DNA of 64,000 nucleotides, from positions 1 to 64,000 of the forward strand of contig NZ_JBHTLQ010000007.1 in the NCBI RefSeq assembly GCF_042679085.1. Reading direction: 5' to 3'. Position numbers and translations under genes: made by a program. This document shows, piece by piece, positions 8,918-17,919 of the stretch. The DNA is from Phenylobacterium conjunctum (GTDB taxonomy: Bacteria > Pseudomonadota > Alphaproteobacteria > Caulobacterales > Caulobacteraceae). The notes under the pieces were generated by a model, which was not told the DNA's origin, did not search any database, and saw only the letters and a program-made list of their open reading frames with translations. How positions within the stretch are numbered: position 1 is the first letter of the stretch; each line of letters opens with the position of its first letter.

Positions 8918-8931
8918 GACCGCCTCCCGTG

Positions 8932-8952
8932 TTGTGTTCTTGTTGAACACAA
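8932..8952 (-). promoter_or_regulatory. Palindromic operator before the acyl-CoA synthetase gene
   Basis: TTGTGTTC and GAACACAA are perfect 8-bp inverted arms with a 5-base spacer, located 15-35 bases upstream of the GTG start at 8917. The size and symmetry fit a TetR- or FadR-type repressor dimer. It is not a LexA site, because alphaproteobacterial LexA needs a direct GTTC repeat. The identity of the repressor is unknown. Confidence 0.55.
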
Positions 8953-9021
8953 TTGGCGTCGGGCAGGCGGTCCTCGTCAACGGTGACGCGAGGAAAGGTG
9001 ACGCAACGTCACCCGATTTCC

Positions 9022-10134
9022 TCAGGCGGCGCGGCGCTTTCGCAGCTCGCGGAAGGAGACCAGGCGCTGGCCGGCCTCGTCCCACAGGGCCAGCCGGACG
9101 CAGGCGAAGCTTTCCCTGAGGCCCAGCCGGCTGACCGACTTCAGCTCCGGATTGTCCTTCAGGACGTCGTTGAGCCGGTAGAAGGGGATGCGCGCCGACA
9201 GGTGGTGCACGTGGTGGATGCCGATGTTGGCGGTCAGCCAGCGCAGGGGCTGGGGCAGGTCATAGTGCGAGCTGCCGAGCAGGGCGGCCTCGTCGCGCTT
9301 CCATTCGCCGTTGCGGGCCCAGGACACGCCCTCGAACTGGTGCTGCACATAGAACAGCCACACGCCGATGGTCGCGGCGATCAGCAGGGTCAGGGTGTTG
9401 ACCACCAGGACCGGGGTCAGGCCGACCAGCCAGATCAGCAGGCCGATGCCGGCCGCGGCGGCGAGGCCGTTGCCCAGGGTCGAGACCCAGGTCCGCCACT
9501 CCTTCATCATGCCGATCGGTACGCGCTGTTGCAGCAGGAAGACGAAGGCCGGGCCTAGGCCGAACATCACCAGCGGATGGCGATAGAGCCGGTAGCCAAG
9601 GCGACGCAGCGGCGGCAGGGCGAGGTATTCCTCAACCGTCAGCATCTCGATCACGCCCAGGCCCCGGCGGTCCAGGTTGCCGGAGGTGGCGTGGTGCATG
9701 GCGTGGGTGCGCCGCCAGTAGTCGTAAGGGGTCAGGGTCAGGACCCCGATGGCGCGGCCGACCCAGTCATTGGCGGCGCGGGCCTCGAAGAAGGAGCCAT
9801 GACCGCAGTCGTGCTGGATCATGAACAGCCGCACCAGGAACACCCCGGCGGGCAGGGTGAGCAGCAGGGCCACCGGCCACCAGCCGGCCTTGAAGGCCAG
9901 CCAGGCGACGCCCCAGGTGGCGATGAAGATGGCCGCCGTGAGAGCCAGCTCGAACAGGCTGCGGCCGGTGGAGGATTTCCGATAGGGCGCGAGGAGACGG
10001 CTCCAGTCGCGCTTCAGGCTCTCGGGGCGGGCGGGCGGCGAAGTCAGGTCCGTCAAGGCGTGTCCGGTAATCGAGATGGTCGTGCGTCGCTTAAGACTAG
10101 GGGCCGTATGCGACGAAACCGTTATCCAGGCCAA
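9022..10134 (-). CDS. Membrane fatty-acid desaturase
   Basis: A di-iron desaturase of the membrane fatty-acid desaturase family, up to 370 residues. The three histidine boxes are present: HDCGH, HAMHH and HHVHH. Hydrophobic paired segments lie between them (for example around ALTAAIFIATWGVAWLAF and GIGLLIWLVGLTPVLV), so it is an integral inner-membrane enzyme. It would insert a double bond into phospholipid or acyl chains. The start is uncertain: an ATG at 10134 gives an N-terminus with atypical codon use, and a downstream TTG in the same frame (ALTDLTSPP region) is an alternative. Its neighbour on the same strand is the acyl-CoA synthetase, and a 183-base spacer separates it from the divergent DUF885 gene. 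Confidence 0.88.
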   Translation of the reverse strand: MAWITVSSHTAPSLKRRTTISITGHALTDLTSPPARPESLKRDWSRLLAPYRKSSTGRSLFELALTAAIFIATWGVAWLAFKAGWWPVALLLTLPAGVFLVRLFMIQHDCGHGSFFEARAANDWVGRAIGVLTLTPYDYWRRTHAMHHATSGNLDRRGLGVIEMLTVEEYLALPPLRRLGYRLYRHPLVMFGLGPAFVFLLQQRVPIGMMKEWRTWVSTLGNGLAAAAGIGLLIWLVGLTPVLVVNTLTLLIAATIGVWLFYVQHQFEGVSWARNGEWKRDEAALLGSSHYDLPQPLRWLTANIGIHHVHHLSARIPFYRLNDVLKDNPELKSVSRLGLRESFACVRLALWDEAGQRLVSFRELRKRRAA

Positions 10135-10317
10135 TCACAAGGCCGAGGGGTCCGGTCCTGCGGCGATCCGTCCCCATTACACGGATTTAATGTTCGCAAT
10201 CAGGCCTCGTGCTTGTCGCCGCCGCCTGGGCCTGCCTAGCCTCGGCGCCATTGCAGTCGACCCCTTGGCCTCACGGGCGGGCGGTGATGGGCTGGGCTTA
10301 GTCAGGGCATTGATTTC

Positions 10318-12141
10318 ATGAACACTCTTGATCGTCGCGGCTTTCTTCTGACCTCCGCCGGCGCGGCGGTTCTCGTTGCGACCCCGGCCCTGGCCCAGGG
10401 CGCCGAGGACGCGAAGCTGAGAACGCTGCTCGACAAGATGTTCGAGGACCAGGTGGATGAAAGCCCGCAGCGGGCCACGGGTCTGGGCATGGACAAGGGC
10501 GCACGCGCCGCCCTGAAGGGCCAGCTGGACGACAACTCCGCCGCCGGCCGGGCCAAGCGCCTGGAGGCGGTGCGGGCCAGGGTCGCCGCGCTGAAGGCCA
10601 TCGACAGAAACGCCCTGTCTAGCGCCGGCAAGGTCGACCTCGACGTTGTGCTCTACCAGAACACCAACGCCCTGAACGCTGGCGACCGCTACAGCTTCGG
10701 CTCGGCCGGCGGTCGGTTCAGCCCCTATGTGATCAGCCAGCAGAATGGGGTCTATCAGTCGGTCCCCGACTTCATGGACAACCAGCATCGGGTGGCGACG
10801 TCTGCGGACGCCGACGCCTGGCTGTCGCGGTTGCACGCCTTCGGCAAGGCCCTGGACCAGGACCTGGACCGGATGAAGTCCGATGTCGCGGCCGGCGTCG
10901 TGCCGCCCGACTTCACCTGCGACCTGACCCTTGCCCAGCTGAAGGCCCTGCGCGACCAGGCCCCTGAGAAGACGGTCATGGTCACCTCCCTGGTCGGCAA
11001 GGCCAAGGCCGCGGGCCTGACAGCCGACTACGCCGGCCCGGCGGCGGCGATCGTGGCGCAGGAGATCTTCCCCGCCCTTGATCGCCAGATCGCCGCCTTG
11101 CAGGCGGTCCGCGCCAGGGCGACCAGCGACGCCGGCATCTGGAAGATCGAGAATGGCGCGGCCTACTACCAGGACGCCCTGCGCGCCTCGACCACCACCG
11201 AGATAACCGCCGACGAGATCCATCAGATGGGCCTCGACCAGGTGGCCGAGATCACGGGCCGTATCGATGCGATCCTCAAGGCCCAGGGCATGAGCAAGGG
11301 CACGGTGGCCGAGCGCCTGACGGCCCTGAACAACCGCCCCGACCAACTCTACGCCAACACCGACGAGGGGCGGGCCGACCTGCTGGCGGCGCTGAACGTC
11401 CAGATCGGCGAGATCTACAAGAAGCTTCCCCTGGCCTTCGCCACCCTGCCCAAGGCCAAGGTCGAGGTGAAGCGGGTGCCGGTCTTCATCCAGGACGGGG
11501 CGTCCAACGGCTACTACCAGGGCGCGGCCCTGGATGGCTCGCGCCCGGCCAACTTCTTCATCAACCTGAAGGAGACGCACGACTGGCCGAAGTACAACCT
11601 GCCGACCCTGGTCTATCACGAGGCGGTGCCGGGCCATCACCTGCAGATCGCCCTGGCCCAGGAGAGCACTCGCATTCCGATCATCCGGCGCACCGGGGGC
11701 AGCTTTTCGGCCTTCTCCGAGGGCTGGGCGCTCTACGCCGAACAGTTGGCCGACGAGATCGGCGTCTATCAGGGCGATCCGCTGGGCCAGGCGGGCTACC
11801 TGCAGTCCCTGCTGTTCCGAGCCTCACGCCTGGTGATCGACACCGGCATCCACGCCAAGCGATGGAGCCGGGAAAAGGCCACCGACTACATGGTCAGCGT
11901 CACCGGCTATCCGCGCACCCGCGCCCAGCGCGAGGTGGAACGCTACTGTGTCTCGCCCGGCCAGGCCTGCAGCTACAAGGTCGGCCATACCGTCTGGACG
12001 CGGTTGCGTGCGGAATCAAAAGCCAAGCTGGGGCCGAAATTCGATCTGAAGGCGTGGCACGACGCGGCCCTGCTGTCCGGGTCCATGCCGCTCACGGTGC
12101 TGGAGCGCCGCCTGGCGGAGTGGACCGCGGCGCAGGCTTAG
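10318..12141 (+). CDS. DUF885-family zinc-peptidase-like protein with Tat signal
   Basis: A 607-residue exported protein. The N-terminus NTLDRRGFLLTSAGAAVL is a twin-arginine signal with cleavage near PALAQ. The body belongs to the DUF885 family, seen from LVYHEAVPGHHLQIALAQE, in which HEAVPGHH provides a HExxxGH-type metal site, and from the later EGWALYAEQLADEIG with a likely third ligand. Family members are presumed carboxypeptidase-like metallopeptidases, but the substrate is unknown. The length matches the family. The gene stands alone, divergent from the desaturase and convergent with the EAL gene, 16 bases from its stop. Tat export suggests that it folds with its metal in the cytoplasm before secretion. 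Confidence 0.85.
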   Translation: MNTLDRRGFLLTSAGAAVLVATPALAQGAEDAKLRTLLDKMFEDQVDESPQRATGLGMDKGARAALKGQLDDNSAAGRAKRLEAVRARVAALKAIDRNALSSAGKVDLDVVLYQNTNALNAGDRYSFGSAGGRFSPYVISQQNGVYQSVPDFMDNQHRVATSADADAWLSRLHAFGKALDQDLDRMKSDVAAGVVPPDFTCDLTLAQLKALRDQAPEKTVMVTSLVGKAKAAGLTADYAGPAAAIVAQEIFPALDRQIAALQAVRARATSDAGIWKIENGAAYYQDALRASTTTEITADEIHQMGLDQVAEITGRIDAILKAQGMSKGTVAERLTALNNRPDQLYANTDEGRADLLAALNVQIGEIYKKLPLAFATLPKAKVEVKRVPVFIQDGASNGYYQGAALDGSRPANFFINLKETHDWPKYNLPTLVYHEAVPGHHLQIALAQESTRIPIIRRTGGSFSAFSEGWALYAEQLADEIGVYQGDPLGQAGYLQSLLFRASRLVIDTGIHAKRWSREKATDYMVSVTGYPRTRAQREVERYCVSPGQACSYKVGHTVWTRLRAESKAKLGPKFDLKAWHDAALLSGSMPLTVLERRLAEWTAAQA

Positions 12142-12157
12142 GCGGCGGGGGCCGCGC

Positions 12158-13768
12158 TCAGCTCCAGGTCTCCCGCGCGCCGGCCCGGCGCCGGGGGGCC
12201 ACCGAGCCCTGGCCGACAGGCTGCTGCGGGGTCTCTGAACCGGCGCCGTAGAGCCAGCCCTGGGCGTAGTCGACCCCGGCGGCGCGGACCACCTCCTCGG
12301 CGGCGGCGCTCTCGACCATCTCGGCGATGGTCTTGACCCCCAGTTCGGCGCACATGCGCACCAGATGGCGCAGGAAGGTCGATTGCCGGCCGCCGTGCTC
12401 GATCTCGCGGATGAAGCGGCCGTCGATCTTCACGATGTCCAGGGTCAGGTGCTGCAGATAGCCCAGCGAGGCGGCGCCCGACCCGAAGTCGTCCAGGCAG
12501 ACCTGGCAGCCCGAGGTCCGAAGCATCTGCAGGTGCCGGTCGGCGAGGCCGAGGTCGTCGATGGCGGCGCTCTCGGTCAGCTCGAACATCAGGCGTTTGC
12601 GAATGGCCTGGTGCCGGACCAGCATCTGGCGGACCGAGCCCATGAAGTCGGGATTGACGATGGTCCGGCCGGAGATGTTGACCGCCAGCTTCAGGCCGGG
12701 ATTGGCGTTCAGCTCGCGGATCGCGCGTTCGAGGATGGCCAGGTCCAGGCCCTGGATCATGTCCAGCTCCTCGGCCAGCCGGATCATCGGGAAGGGGCTG
12801 TCGTCGCCGAAGCGGACCAGCACCTCGTGGTGGTGCAGGGCGCCGCCGGCCTTCAGGTCCACGACGGGTTGATAGATCAGCCGGAAATCACCGGCGCGCA
12901 CGACCTTCTGCAGGTCGCCCATCCGGGTCAGGGTTTTCTGAACCGACTGGGCCACCACGTCGTCGAGGTCGCCGGGCGGCACGCCGGGCATGCCATCGCG
13001 AATGAAGGAGTCCAGGGAGAAGCGGATGGCCCGGATGACCTGGCCCGGCGCGGCGTCATGGGTGTTGAGGGCCTTGGTCGCGGCCACCGGCTTGACGTCA
13101 TGCGCCTCGGCCCGGGCCAGCAGGGTCAGCAGGCGCTTGGTCAGGCTGTCGGCGGTCTCGCCTTGTTGGCGGATCAGGGCGTAGCGGTCTTCGCCCAGCC
13201 GGGCGGCGGCCCCGCCGCCGTGGCTCTGGGCCAGAAGGATGCCGGTGAGCCGTTCCTCAAGCGCCTGGGCTGCGCGCTCGTCCATGTCCTGGCGAAGGCT
13301 GGACAGGCCCTCCATCTCCACCAGGGCGAGTTCCAGTTCCAGACCGCTCTGCTGGGCGGCCTCGATGAGATTGGCGGTGGTGACCTCGAACGCCGCCTTG
13401 TCCTGCAGGCCGTGGCTGGTCTTGGGCGCGGCCCGGCTCAGGGCGCAGGAGACCAGGCCTTCGTTATCGGGCAGGCAGAAGGCCGAGAGGCTGGCGGCGC
13501 GGTCCGGCCCGCCATGATTGGCCAGGCTGACAACCACCGGGCCGGCGCGGCGGCCGGGGCCGAGGCCGTCGAAGAGGGCTTGCAGCAGGGGCCAGTCGCG
13601 CTCGTCGATGAAGTCGCGCCAAGCCTGACCGATCACCTGGGTGTCGCGCGTGCCCGAGATCGCCTCGGCCGCGCCGATCGCGAATGTGATGACGCCGGCC
13701 GGCGAAATCTCGATCAGCAGATCCGCGCTGGCGAAGGCGAATCCGAGCAGGCGTTGGGGCGCGAGCAA
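12158..13768 (-). CDS. EAL-domain c-di-GMP phosphodiesterase with PAS and degenerate GGDEF
   Basis: A 536-residue cytoplasmic protein. Residues about 8-110 look PAS-like, about 125-235 resemble a degenerate GGDEF domain (no GGDEF signature, only RLGEDRYALI at the equivalent place), and about 285-515 form an EAL domain. In the EAL part the signature reads EVL. The metal and catalytic residues look intact: NISGRTI, FELTES, CLDDFGSG, VKIDGRF, TIAEMVES and the Gln in YAQGW. It should hydrolyse c-di-GMP to pGpG. The start is TTG at 13768 with GGAG eight bases upstream. In Caulobacter an EAL gene lies just before recA; here it is 20 kb away, which suggests an insertion between them. Confidence 0.88.
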   Translation of the reverse strand: MLAPQRLLGFAFASADLLIEISPAGVITFAIGAAEAISGTRDTQVIGQAWRDFIDERDWPLLQALFDGLGPGRRAGPVVVSLANHGGPDRAASLSAFCLPDNEGLVSCALSRAAPKTSHGLQDKAAFEVTTANLIEAAQQSGLELELALVEMEGLSSLRQDMDERAAQALEERLTGILLAQSHGGGAAARLGEDRYALIRQQGETADSLTKRLLTLLARAEAHDVKPVAATKALNTHDAAPGQVIRAIRFSLDSFIRDGMPGVPPGDLDDVVAQSVQKTLTRMGDLQKVVRAGDFRLIYQPVVDLKAGGALHHHEVLVRFGDDSPFPMIRLAEELDMIQGLDLAILERAIRELNANPGLKLAVNISGRTIVNPDFMGSVRQMLVRHQAIRKRLMFELTESAAIDDLGLADRHLQMLRTSGCQVCLDDFGSGAASLGYLQHLTLDIVKIDGRFIREIEHGGRQSTFLRHLVRMCAELGVKTIAEMVESAAAEEVVRAAGVDYAQGWLYGAGSETPQQPVGQGSVAPRRRAGARETWS

Positions 13769-13913
13769 AAGGCGGGCTCCTGTTTCGTCCGCCTTTTTCC
13801 CACACGAGACTTAAGAGCCGGTGCAAATCGTCGCACGGTGGAAAAAAGTTCAGCATGAATGCGCCAGTCGCCAGCGGCTTGATTCCGCCGTCTGGCCCAG
13901 GCTTCCTGCGGCG

Positions 13914-14426
13914 ATGTTCGATCCCTCGCTACGTCACCGGCCGACGGCCCGGGTGCTTCTGTTCGATCCCGCCGGCCGCATCCTGTTGATGAAGGGCCGG
14001 CTGCCGAACCGACCCCAGGCGACGGCGGCCTGGTTCACGGTTGGGGGCGGCGTCGAGCCGGGCGAGACCCTTGAGGCGGCGGTCCGTCGCGAGATCGCCG
14101 AGGAGACCGGCTTTCGCCAGATCGAGATCGGGCCGGTGGTGTGGCTGCGCGAAGGGGTCGGCGCCCTGTCCACCGGCGAGACCGTGCTGTTCCGCGAGAG
14201 CTATGTCGTCGCGCGTTGTCCGGGCGGGGAGGCGAGCCGCGCGGGCTGGGAGGCCCACGAGGTCGACCTGGTGGACGATATGCGCTGGTGGACCCTGGAC
14301 GAGGTCTCGGTCGCGACAGAGCGGATCTATCCCGAGCGCTTCATCGAACTGCTGCCGGAGGTGGCCGCGGGCCGTTATCCGGCCGAGCCCCTGGTCATCA
14401 CCGTGCCCAGGCGGCCGCGGGCCTAG
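13914..14426 (+). CDS. NUDIX hydrolase
   Basis: A 170-residue protein with a full Nudix box, GGGVEPGETLEAAVRREIAEETGF (key residues G, E, REIAEE and G around residues 43-65). It follows an N-terminal strand RPTARVLLFDPAGRILLMKG. Family members cleave nucleoside diphosphates linked to another moiety with the help of Mg2+. The C-terminal half has the WWTLDEV strand usual for housekeeping Nudix proteins. I chose ATG 13914 (MFDPSLRHRP) rather than an upstream in-frame ATG, because the family begins here. It is divergent from the EAL gene and convergent with the hybrid kinase gene. The substrate is not predictable. Confidence 0.9.
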   Translation: MFDPSLRHRPTARVLLFDPAGRILLMKGRLPNRPQATAAWFTVGGGVEPGETLEAAVRREIAEETGFRQIEIGPVVWLREGVGALSTGETVLFRESYVVARCPGGEASRAGWEAHEVDLVDDMRWWTLDEVSVATERIYPERFIELLPEVAAGRYPAEPLVITVPRRPRA

Positions 14427-14435
14427 CTGGGAAGG

Positions 14436-16301
14436 CTATCCGGCGATCGCCGCCGGCGCGGCCGTGGCCTCGTCCTCGGCCAGGGCAGCCATCATGGCGC
14501 TGACCAGGCTCTGGGCCTGGATCGGCTTGGTCACGAACCCGGCGAAACCCAGCTCGGCATAGCGGGCGGGCCCCAGGGTCATGGCGTCGGCGGTCACCGC
14601 GATGAACGGGCTGGCCAGGTTGGGGCCGGGTTCGGCGCGGACGGCCTGGAGCACGTCGATCCCGGTCATTTCCGGCATCTGGATATCCATGAGCACGAGG
14701 TCGAAGCTCTGGGTGCGCAGCATCTCCAGGGCCTCCGGACCGCCGCCGGCCTTGCTGATCTCGAAGCCCAGGGCGCCCAGCAGCTGCTCGAGCACCAGCA
14801 GGTTGGTCGGGTTGTCGTCCGCCGCCAGGATGGACAGGGCCGTGGCCTCGCCATCGTGGGCCTCGGGCTCCGGTCGGCTCGCCGCCGGCGCGGCGCAGGC
14901 CTCGAACGGCAGGCGCAGAATGAAGGTCGAGCCCCGACCAAGCGCGCTTTCCACCGAGATCGAGCCGCCCATCAGGTCCGAGAGCTGCTGGCAGATGGCG
15001 AGGCCCATGCCGGTGCCAGCGAAGCGTCGGATGTCGGAGGCGTCGACCTGGCGGAACATCTCGAACAATCGCGGAATATCCGCCTCGGCGATGCCCACGC
15101 CCGTGTCCGACACCGCAAAGGCCAGGGTCTCGCCCTGCTCACAGGTCAGGGTGACGGAGATGCCGCCCTCTTCGGTGAACTTCAGCGCATTGCCGACCAG
15201 GTTGAACAGGATCTGCCGGACCCGACGCGGGTCCAGGGCGGCGTGGTCCGGCACGTCGGCGGCGACGTCGACGCTAAGCGCGAGGCTGCGATCGGTGGCG
15301 TTGGGGCCCCAGAAGGCCTCGAGCTCGGACATCAGACCCTGCAGGTCGCAGGGCGCCTTGTGAATCTCCATACGGCCGGCGTCGATCTTCGACAGGTCGA
15401 GCACGTCGTTCAGGATCGCCATCAGGAACTCGCCGCTCTTGATGATGGTGTCGACCTGCTGCCGCTGCAGCGGCGTCATCTCTGAACGTTCAAGCATCTG
15501 GGCCATGCCCAGCACGCCGTTCATGGGGGTGCGGATCTCGTGGCTCATGGTGGCCAGGAAGGTGGACTTGGCCAGGCTGGCCTCGCGGGCTTCCTCGCGG
15601 GCCTGTTCGGCGGCCTCGGCCTGCATCAGGGCCTGGTCGATGGCGGTGGTCAGGTGGTCGACCAGCCGCGTGGTCTCGTTCTGGCGTCGCATCAGGGCGT
15701 TGTTCGAGCGCCCCGCCAGGCGGCTGATCAGGCCGCTCATGGCCAGCAACAGGGCCAGGCCGCCCCACAGCACAAAGTCCGCCGGCCGCTCGATCACGCT
15801 GGCGACCAGAACCGCCAGGCCCAGGCCCGGCGCGGCGACGCCATAGGAGAAGATGTAGGGCGACAGGATGGCCTGGTTGACCGCGACCAGCAGGGTCCCG
15901 GCGCTGATCAGGCCCAGATAGACGAGGTCGGCGGGACGGCCGGTCATGAGGACGGCGATGATGGGGGCGGTCAGCGCCGCGGCGCCGCGCGCCAGGACCG
16001 CAAACCCCAGCCGGCGCATGGTCGACTTCGGCGGCCGGGCGTCCACGGCGGCGCGCCAGCGCACATAGAAGCGGTGCAGCACGAGGTCGAGGCCGATGCA
16101 GGCGACGGCCATGCCCAGCGCGAGCCAGGGGTGGCCGAGCACCGCCAGGATCACCGCGGACGCCGCGCTGAACAGGGTCGCCCCTGGCAGCGCCTTGACG
16201 TGATTGTCGAGCACGCGCGCGAGCAGGTTAAGGTCGGGCCTGTTCCCCTTCGGGGAGGTCGGCGCCGGCTCGGACGGGGGAGCGTCCAGGTCGTCGGCCA
16301 T
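14436..16301 (-). CDS. Membrane-bound hybrid sensor histidine kinase
   Basis: A 621-residue kinase. The first about 200 residues hold five or six hydrophobic segments (for example ATLFSAASAVILAVLGHPW and LGLAVLVASVIERPADFVL) without an extracytoplasmic sensor domain. Next come a coiled linker rich in Ala/Glu, a HisKA domain with FLATMSHEIRTPMNGVLG, a HATPase domain with NLVGNALKFT, DTGVGI and GTGMGLAI, and a receiver with ADDNPTN and phospho-Asp in LVLMDIQMPEMTG. It should autophosphorylate and pass phosphate to its own receiver and then to an unknown phosphotransferase. The start at 16301 has AAGGA upstream. It is divergent from the PI-PLC gene across 132 bases. The signal it senses is unknown. 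Confidence 0.9.
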   Translation of the reverse strand: MADDLDAPPSEPAPTSPKGNRPDLNLLARVLDNHVKALPGATLFSAASAVILAVLGHPWLALGMAVACIGLDLVLHRFYVRWRAAVDARPPKSTMRRLGFAVLARGAAALTAPIIAVLMTGRPADLVYLGLISAGTLLVAVNQAILSPYIFSYGVAAPGLGLAVLVASVIERPADFVLWGGLALLLAMSGLISRLAGRSNNALMRRQNETTRLVDHLTTAIDQALMQAEAAEQAREEAREASLAKSTFLATMSHEIRTPMNGVLGMAQMLERSEMTPLQRQQVDTIIKSGEFLMAILNDVLDLSKIDAGRMEIHKAPCDLQGLMSELEAFWGPNATDRSLALSVDVAADVPDHAALDPRRVRQILFNLVGNALKFTEEGGISVTLTCEQGETLAFAVSDTGVGIAEADIPRLFEMFRQVDASDIRRFAGTGMGLAICQQLSDLMGGSISVESALGRGSTFILRLPFEACAAPAASRPEPEAHDGEATALSILAADDNPTNLLVLEQLLGALGFEISKAGGGPEALEMLRTQSFDLVLMDIQMPEMTGIDVLQAVRAEPGPNLASPFIAVTADAMTLGPARYAELGFAGFVTKPIQAQSLVSAMMAALAEDEATAAPAAIAG

Positions 16302-16433
16302 GGGGTCCTTAAGGTAATCGTACTGACTTCGGGTATCCCCAATTAGAGTGCAGACATTGAGATTTCCCTTGTGGGACAATGTGTCGCGGGGCTTGCATTA
16401 TTGGACGCGCTTGGGCGTGCGGGGAGGATTCTG

Positions 16434-17558
16434 ATGTTCGGTTCGTTTCTGGCGCTGGCGGGCGCGGTGGCCGCCCTGGGCTGCGACCTGGAGCAGCCTT
16501 CCGGTCAGGCGGGCTGCACGCGGGCCGCCGTCGACGCCCTGCCGATGAACGCCATCCAGGCGATCGGGACCCACAACAGCTACAAGGCCGCCATCTCGCC
16601 CAAGGAAATTGCGATCCTGAAGTCGATCAATCCGAAGACCGCCGCCAGTCTCGACTACGCCAAGCCGTCCCTGACCGCCCAGTTGGACGCCGGCGCCCGG
16701 CAGCTGGAACTGGACTATGTCTACGACCCGCAAGGCGGCCGCTATGCGACGCCCCTGGGCCTGAAGATCGCCAAGGACGCTGACGAAGCGCCCTACGACG
16801 CCGCGCCCATGATGGCGCCGGGCCTGAAGGTGATGCATGTGCCGGACATCGACTATCGCAGCGTCTGTGCGACGTTTGTCGCCTGCCTGACCGAGGTGCG
16901 GGCCTGGTCGCGGGCGCATCCGGACCACCTACCGCTGCTGATCATCATGAACCTGAAGGACGACAACATCCCGTTCCCGGGCGCCGTCCCCCTGTTGCCG
17001 TTCGACGCCAGGGCCATGGCCTCCATCGACGCCGAGATCCGCTCGGTGTTTCCGGAAGCCGGGCTGATCACCCCGGACAAGGTCCAGGGCCGGGCGGCCA
17101 CCCTGCGCGAGGCGGTGGCGACGAAGGGGTGGCCGAGGCTGAAGGCGGCCCGCGGCAAGGTGATGTTCGCTATGGATGAGGGGCCGGCCAAGACCGACCT
17201 CTATCTCGGGCCGTCCAAGTCGCTGAAGGGCCGGGTCATGTTCGTGAATGTGGATGAGACCTCGCCCGCCGCCGGCTACATCACCCTGAACGAGCCCGTG
17301 GAGCAGTCCGACCGGATTGGCAAGGCGGTCGCCGCCGGCCTGATCGTCCGCACCCGCGCCGATGCCGACACCGTGGAGGCGCGGGCCAACGACAGGGCGC
17401 GCCAGGAGGCCGCCTTCGCCTCCGGAGCCCAGTACGTCTCTACCGACTACATGACCCCGGACACCCGGCTTGGGCCCTATGAGGCCAAGCTTCCCGGCGG
17501 CGGGGCGGGGCGGCTCAGTCCGGCTTTCGCAAAGGATAGCGGGGCAGGTCGTCGCTGA
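16434..17558 (+). CDS. Ca2+-dependent phosphoinositide phospholipase C-like protein
   Basis: A 374-residue protein that looks like the bacterial Ca2+-dependent PI-PLC (PI-PLC-C1) family. It has IGTHNSYK with the first catalytic His and Asn, ARQLELDYVYDP with acidic metal ligands, VMHVPDIDY with the second His, and SRAHPDHLPLLIIMNLKDD. The N-terminus MFGSFLALAGAVAALGCDL is a hydrophobic signal sequence that may carry a lipobox-like Cys, so it is probably exported or a lipoprotein. The start at 16434 has GGGGAGG upstream. The 3' end overlaps the convergent GFA gene by 44 bases. Substrate could be inositol phospholipids or glycosylated inositol lipids of the environment; this is inference. Confidence 0.8.
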   Translation: MFGSFLALAGAVAALGCDLEQPSGQAGCTRAAVDALPMNAIQAIGTHNSYKAAISPKEIAILKSINPKTAASLDYAKPSLTAQLDAGARQLELDYVYDPQGGRYATPLGLKIAKDADEAPYDAAPMMAPGLKVMHVPDIDYRSVCATFVACLTEVRAWSRAHPDHLPLLIIMNLKDDNIPFPGAVPLLPFDARAMASIDAEIRSVFPEAGLITPDKVQGRAATLREAVATKGWPRLKAARGKVMFAMDEGPAKTDLYLGPSKSLKGRVMFVNVDETSPAAGYITLNEPVEQSDRIGKAVAAGLIVRTRADADTVEARANDRARQEAAFASGAQYVSTDYMTPDTRLGPYEAKLPGGGAGRLSPAFAKDSGAGRR

Positions 17559-17916
17559 TCGTCCACCAGTCGGCGGCGTCATCAACGAAGGCGTGGAAGG
17601 CCGGGCGGCTGGACACCGGTCCGGCCAGCAGGCCGGTGCGGACCCGCTTCACCCCCGGCACGGCGGTGGTGCGGCTGAAGACCGGGCTGCCGCAGGTGCG
17701 GCAGAACACCCGGTCCTTGCCTGGTGAGCTCTCATAGACCTGCAGGAGATCCTCGCCGCGCTCGAGGACAAAGGCCTCATCGGCGACAGGGATATTGGCG
17801 GCGAAGGCCGAGCCCTGGGCCCGGCGGCAGGCGCCGCAGTGACAGATCTGGATCGGCTCAAGCGGCCCGGTCAGGGTGAAGCGGACGCCGCCGCAGAGAC
17901 TTGAGCCGGTGTGCAT
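17515..17916 (-). CDS. GFA/CENP-V family zinc-binding protein
   Basis: A 133-residue member of the GFA (glutathione-dependent formaldehyde-activating enzyme-like) family. The zinc cysteines are visible in SLCGGVRF, CHCGACRRAQGSAF and FCRTCGSPVFSR. Family proteins are usually annotated as possible S-(hydroxymethyl)glutathione synthases, but most have no proven activity. Its stop lies inside the end of the convergent PI-PLC gene. Its start is three bases from the end of the enoyl-CoA hydratase gene, so it is likely the last gene of a VOC/hydratase/GFA operon. Confidence 0.85.
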   Translation of the reverse strand: MHTGSSLCGGVRFTLTGPLEPIQICHCGACRRAQGSAFAANIPVADEAFVLERGEDLLQVYESSPGKDRVFCRTCGSPVFSRTTAVPGVKRVRTGLLAGPVSSRPAFHAFVDDAADWWTISDDLPRYPLRKPD

Positions 17917-17919
17917 GCG

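Noticed and set aside
7541..8986. A 481-codon plus-strand frame
   Set aside because: Antisense of the acyl-CoA synthetase gene, which has full family motifs.
10177..11640. A 487-codon minus-strand frame
   Set aside because: Antisense of the Tat-exported DUF885 gene; its composition is that of a shadow frame.
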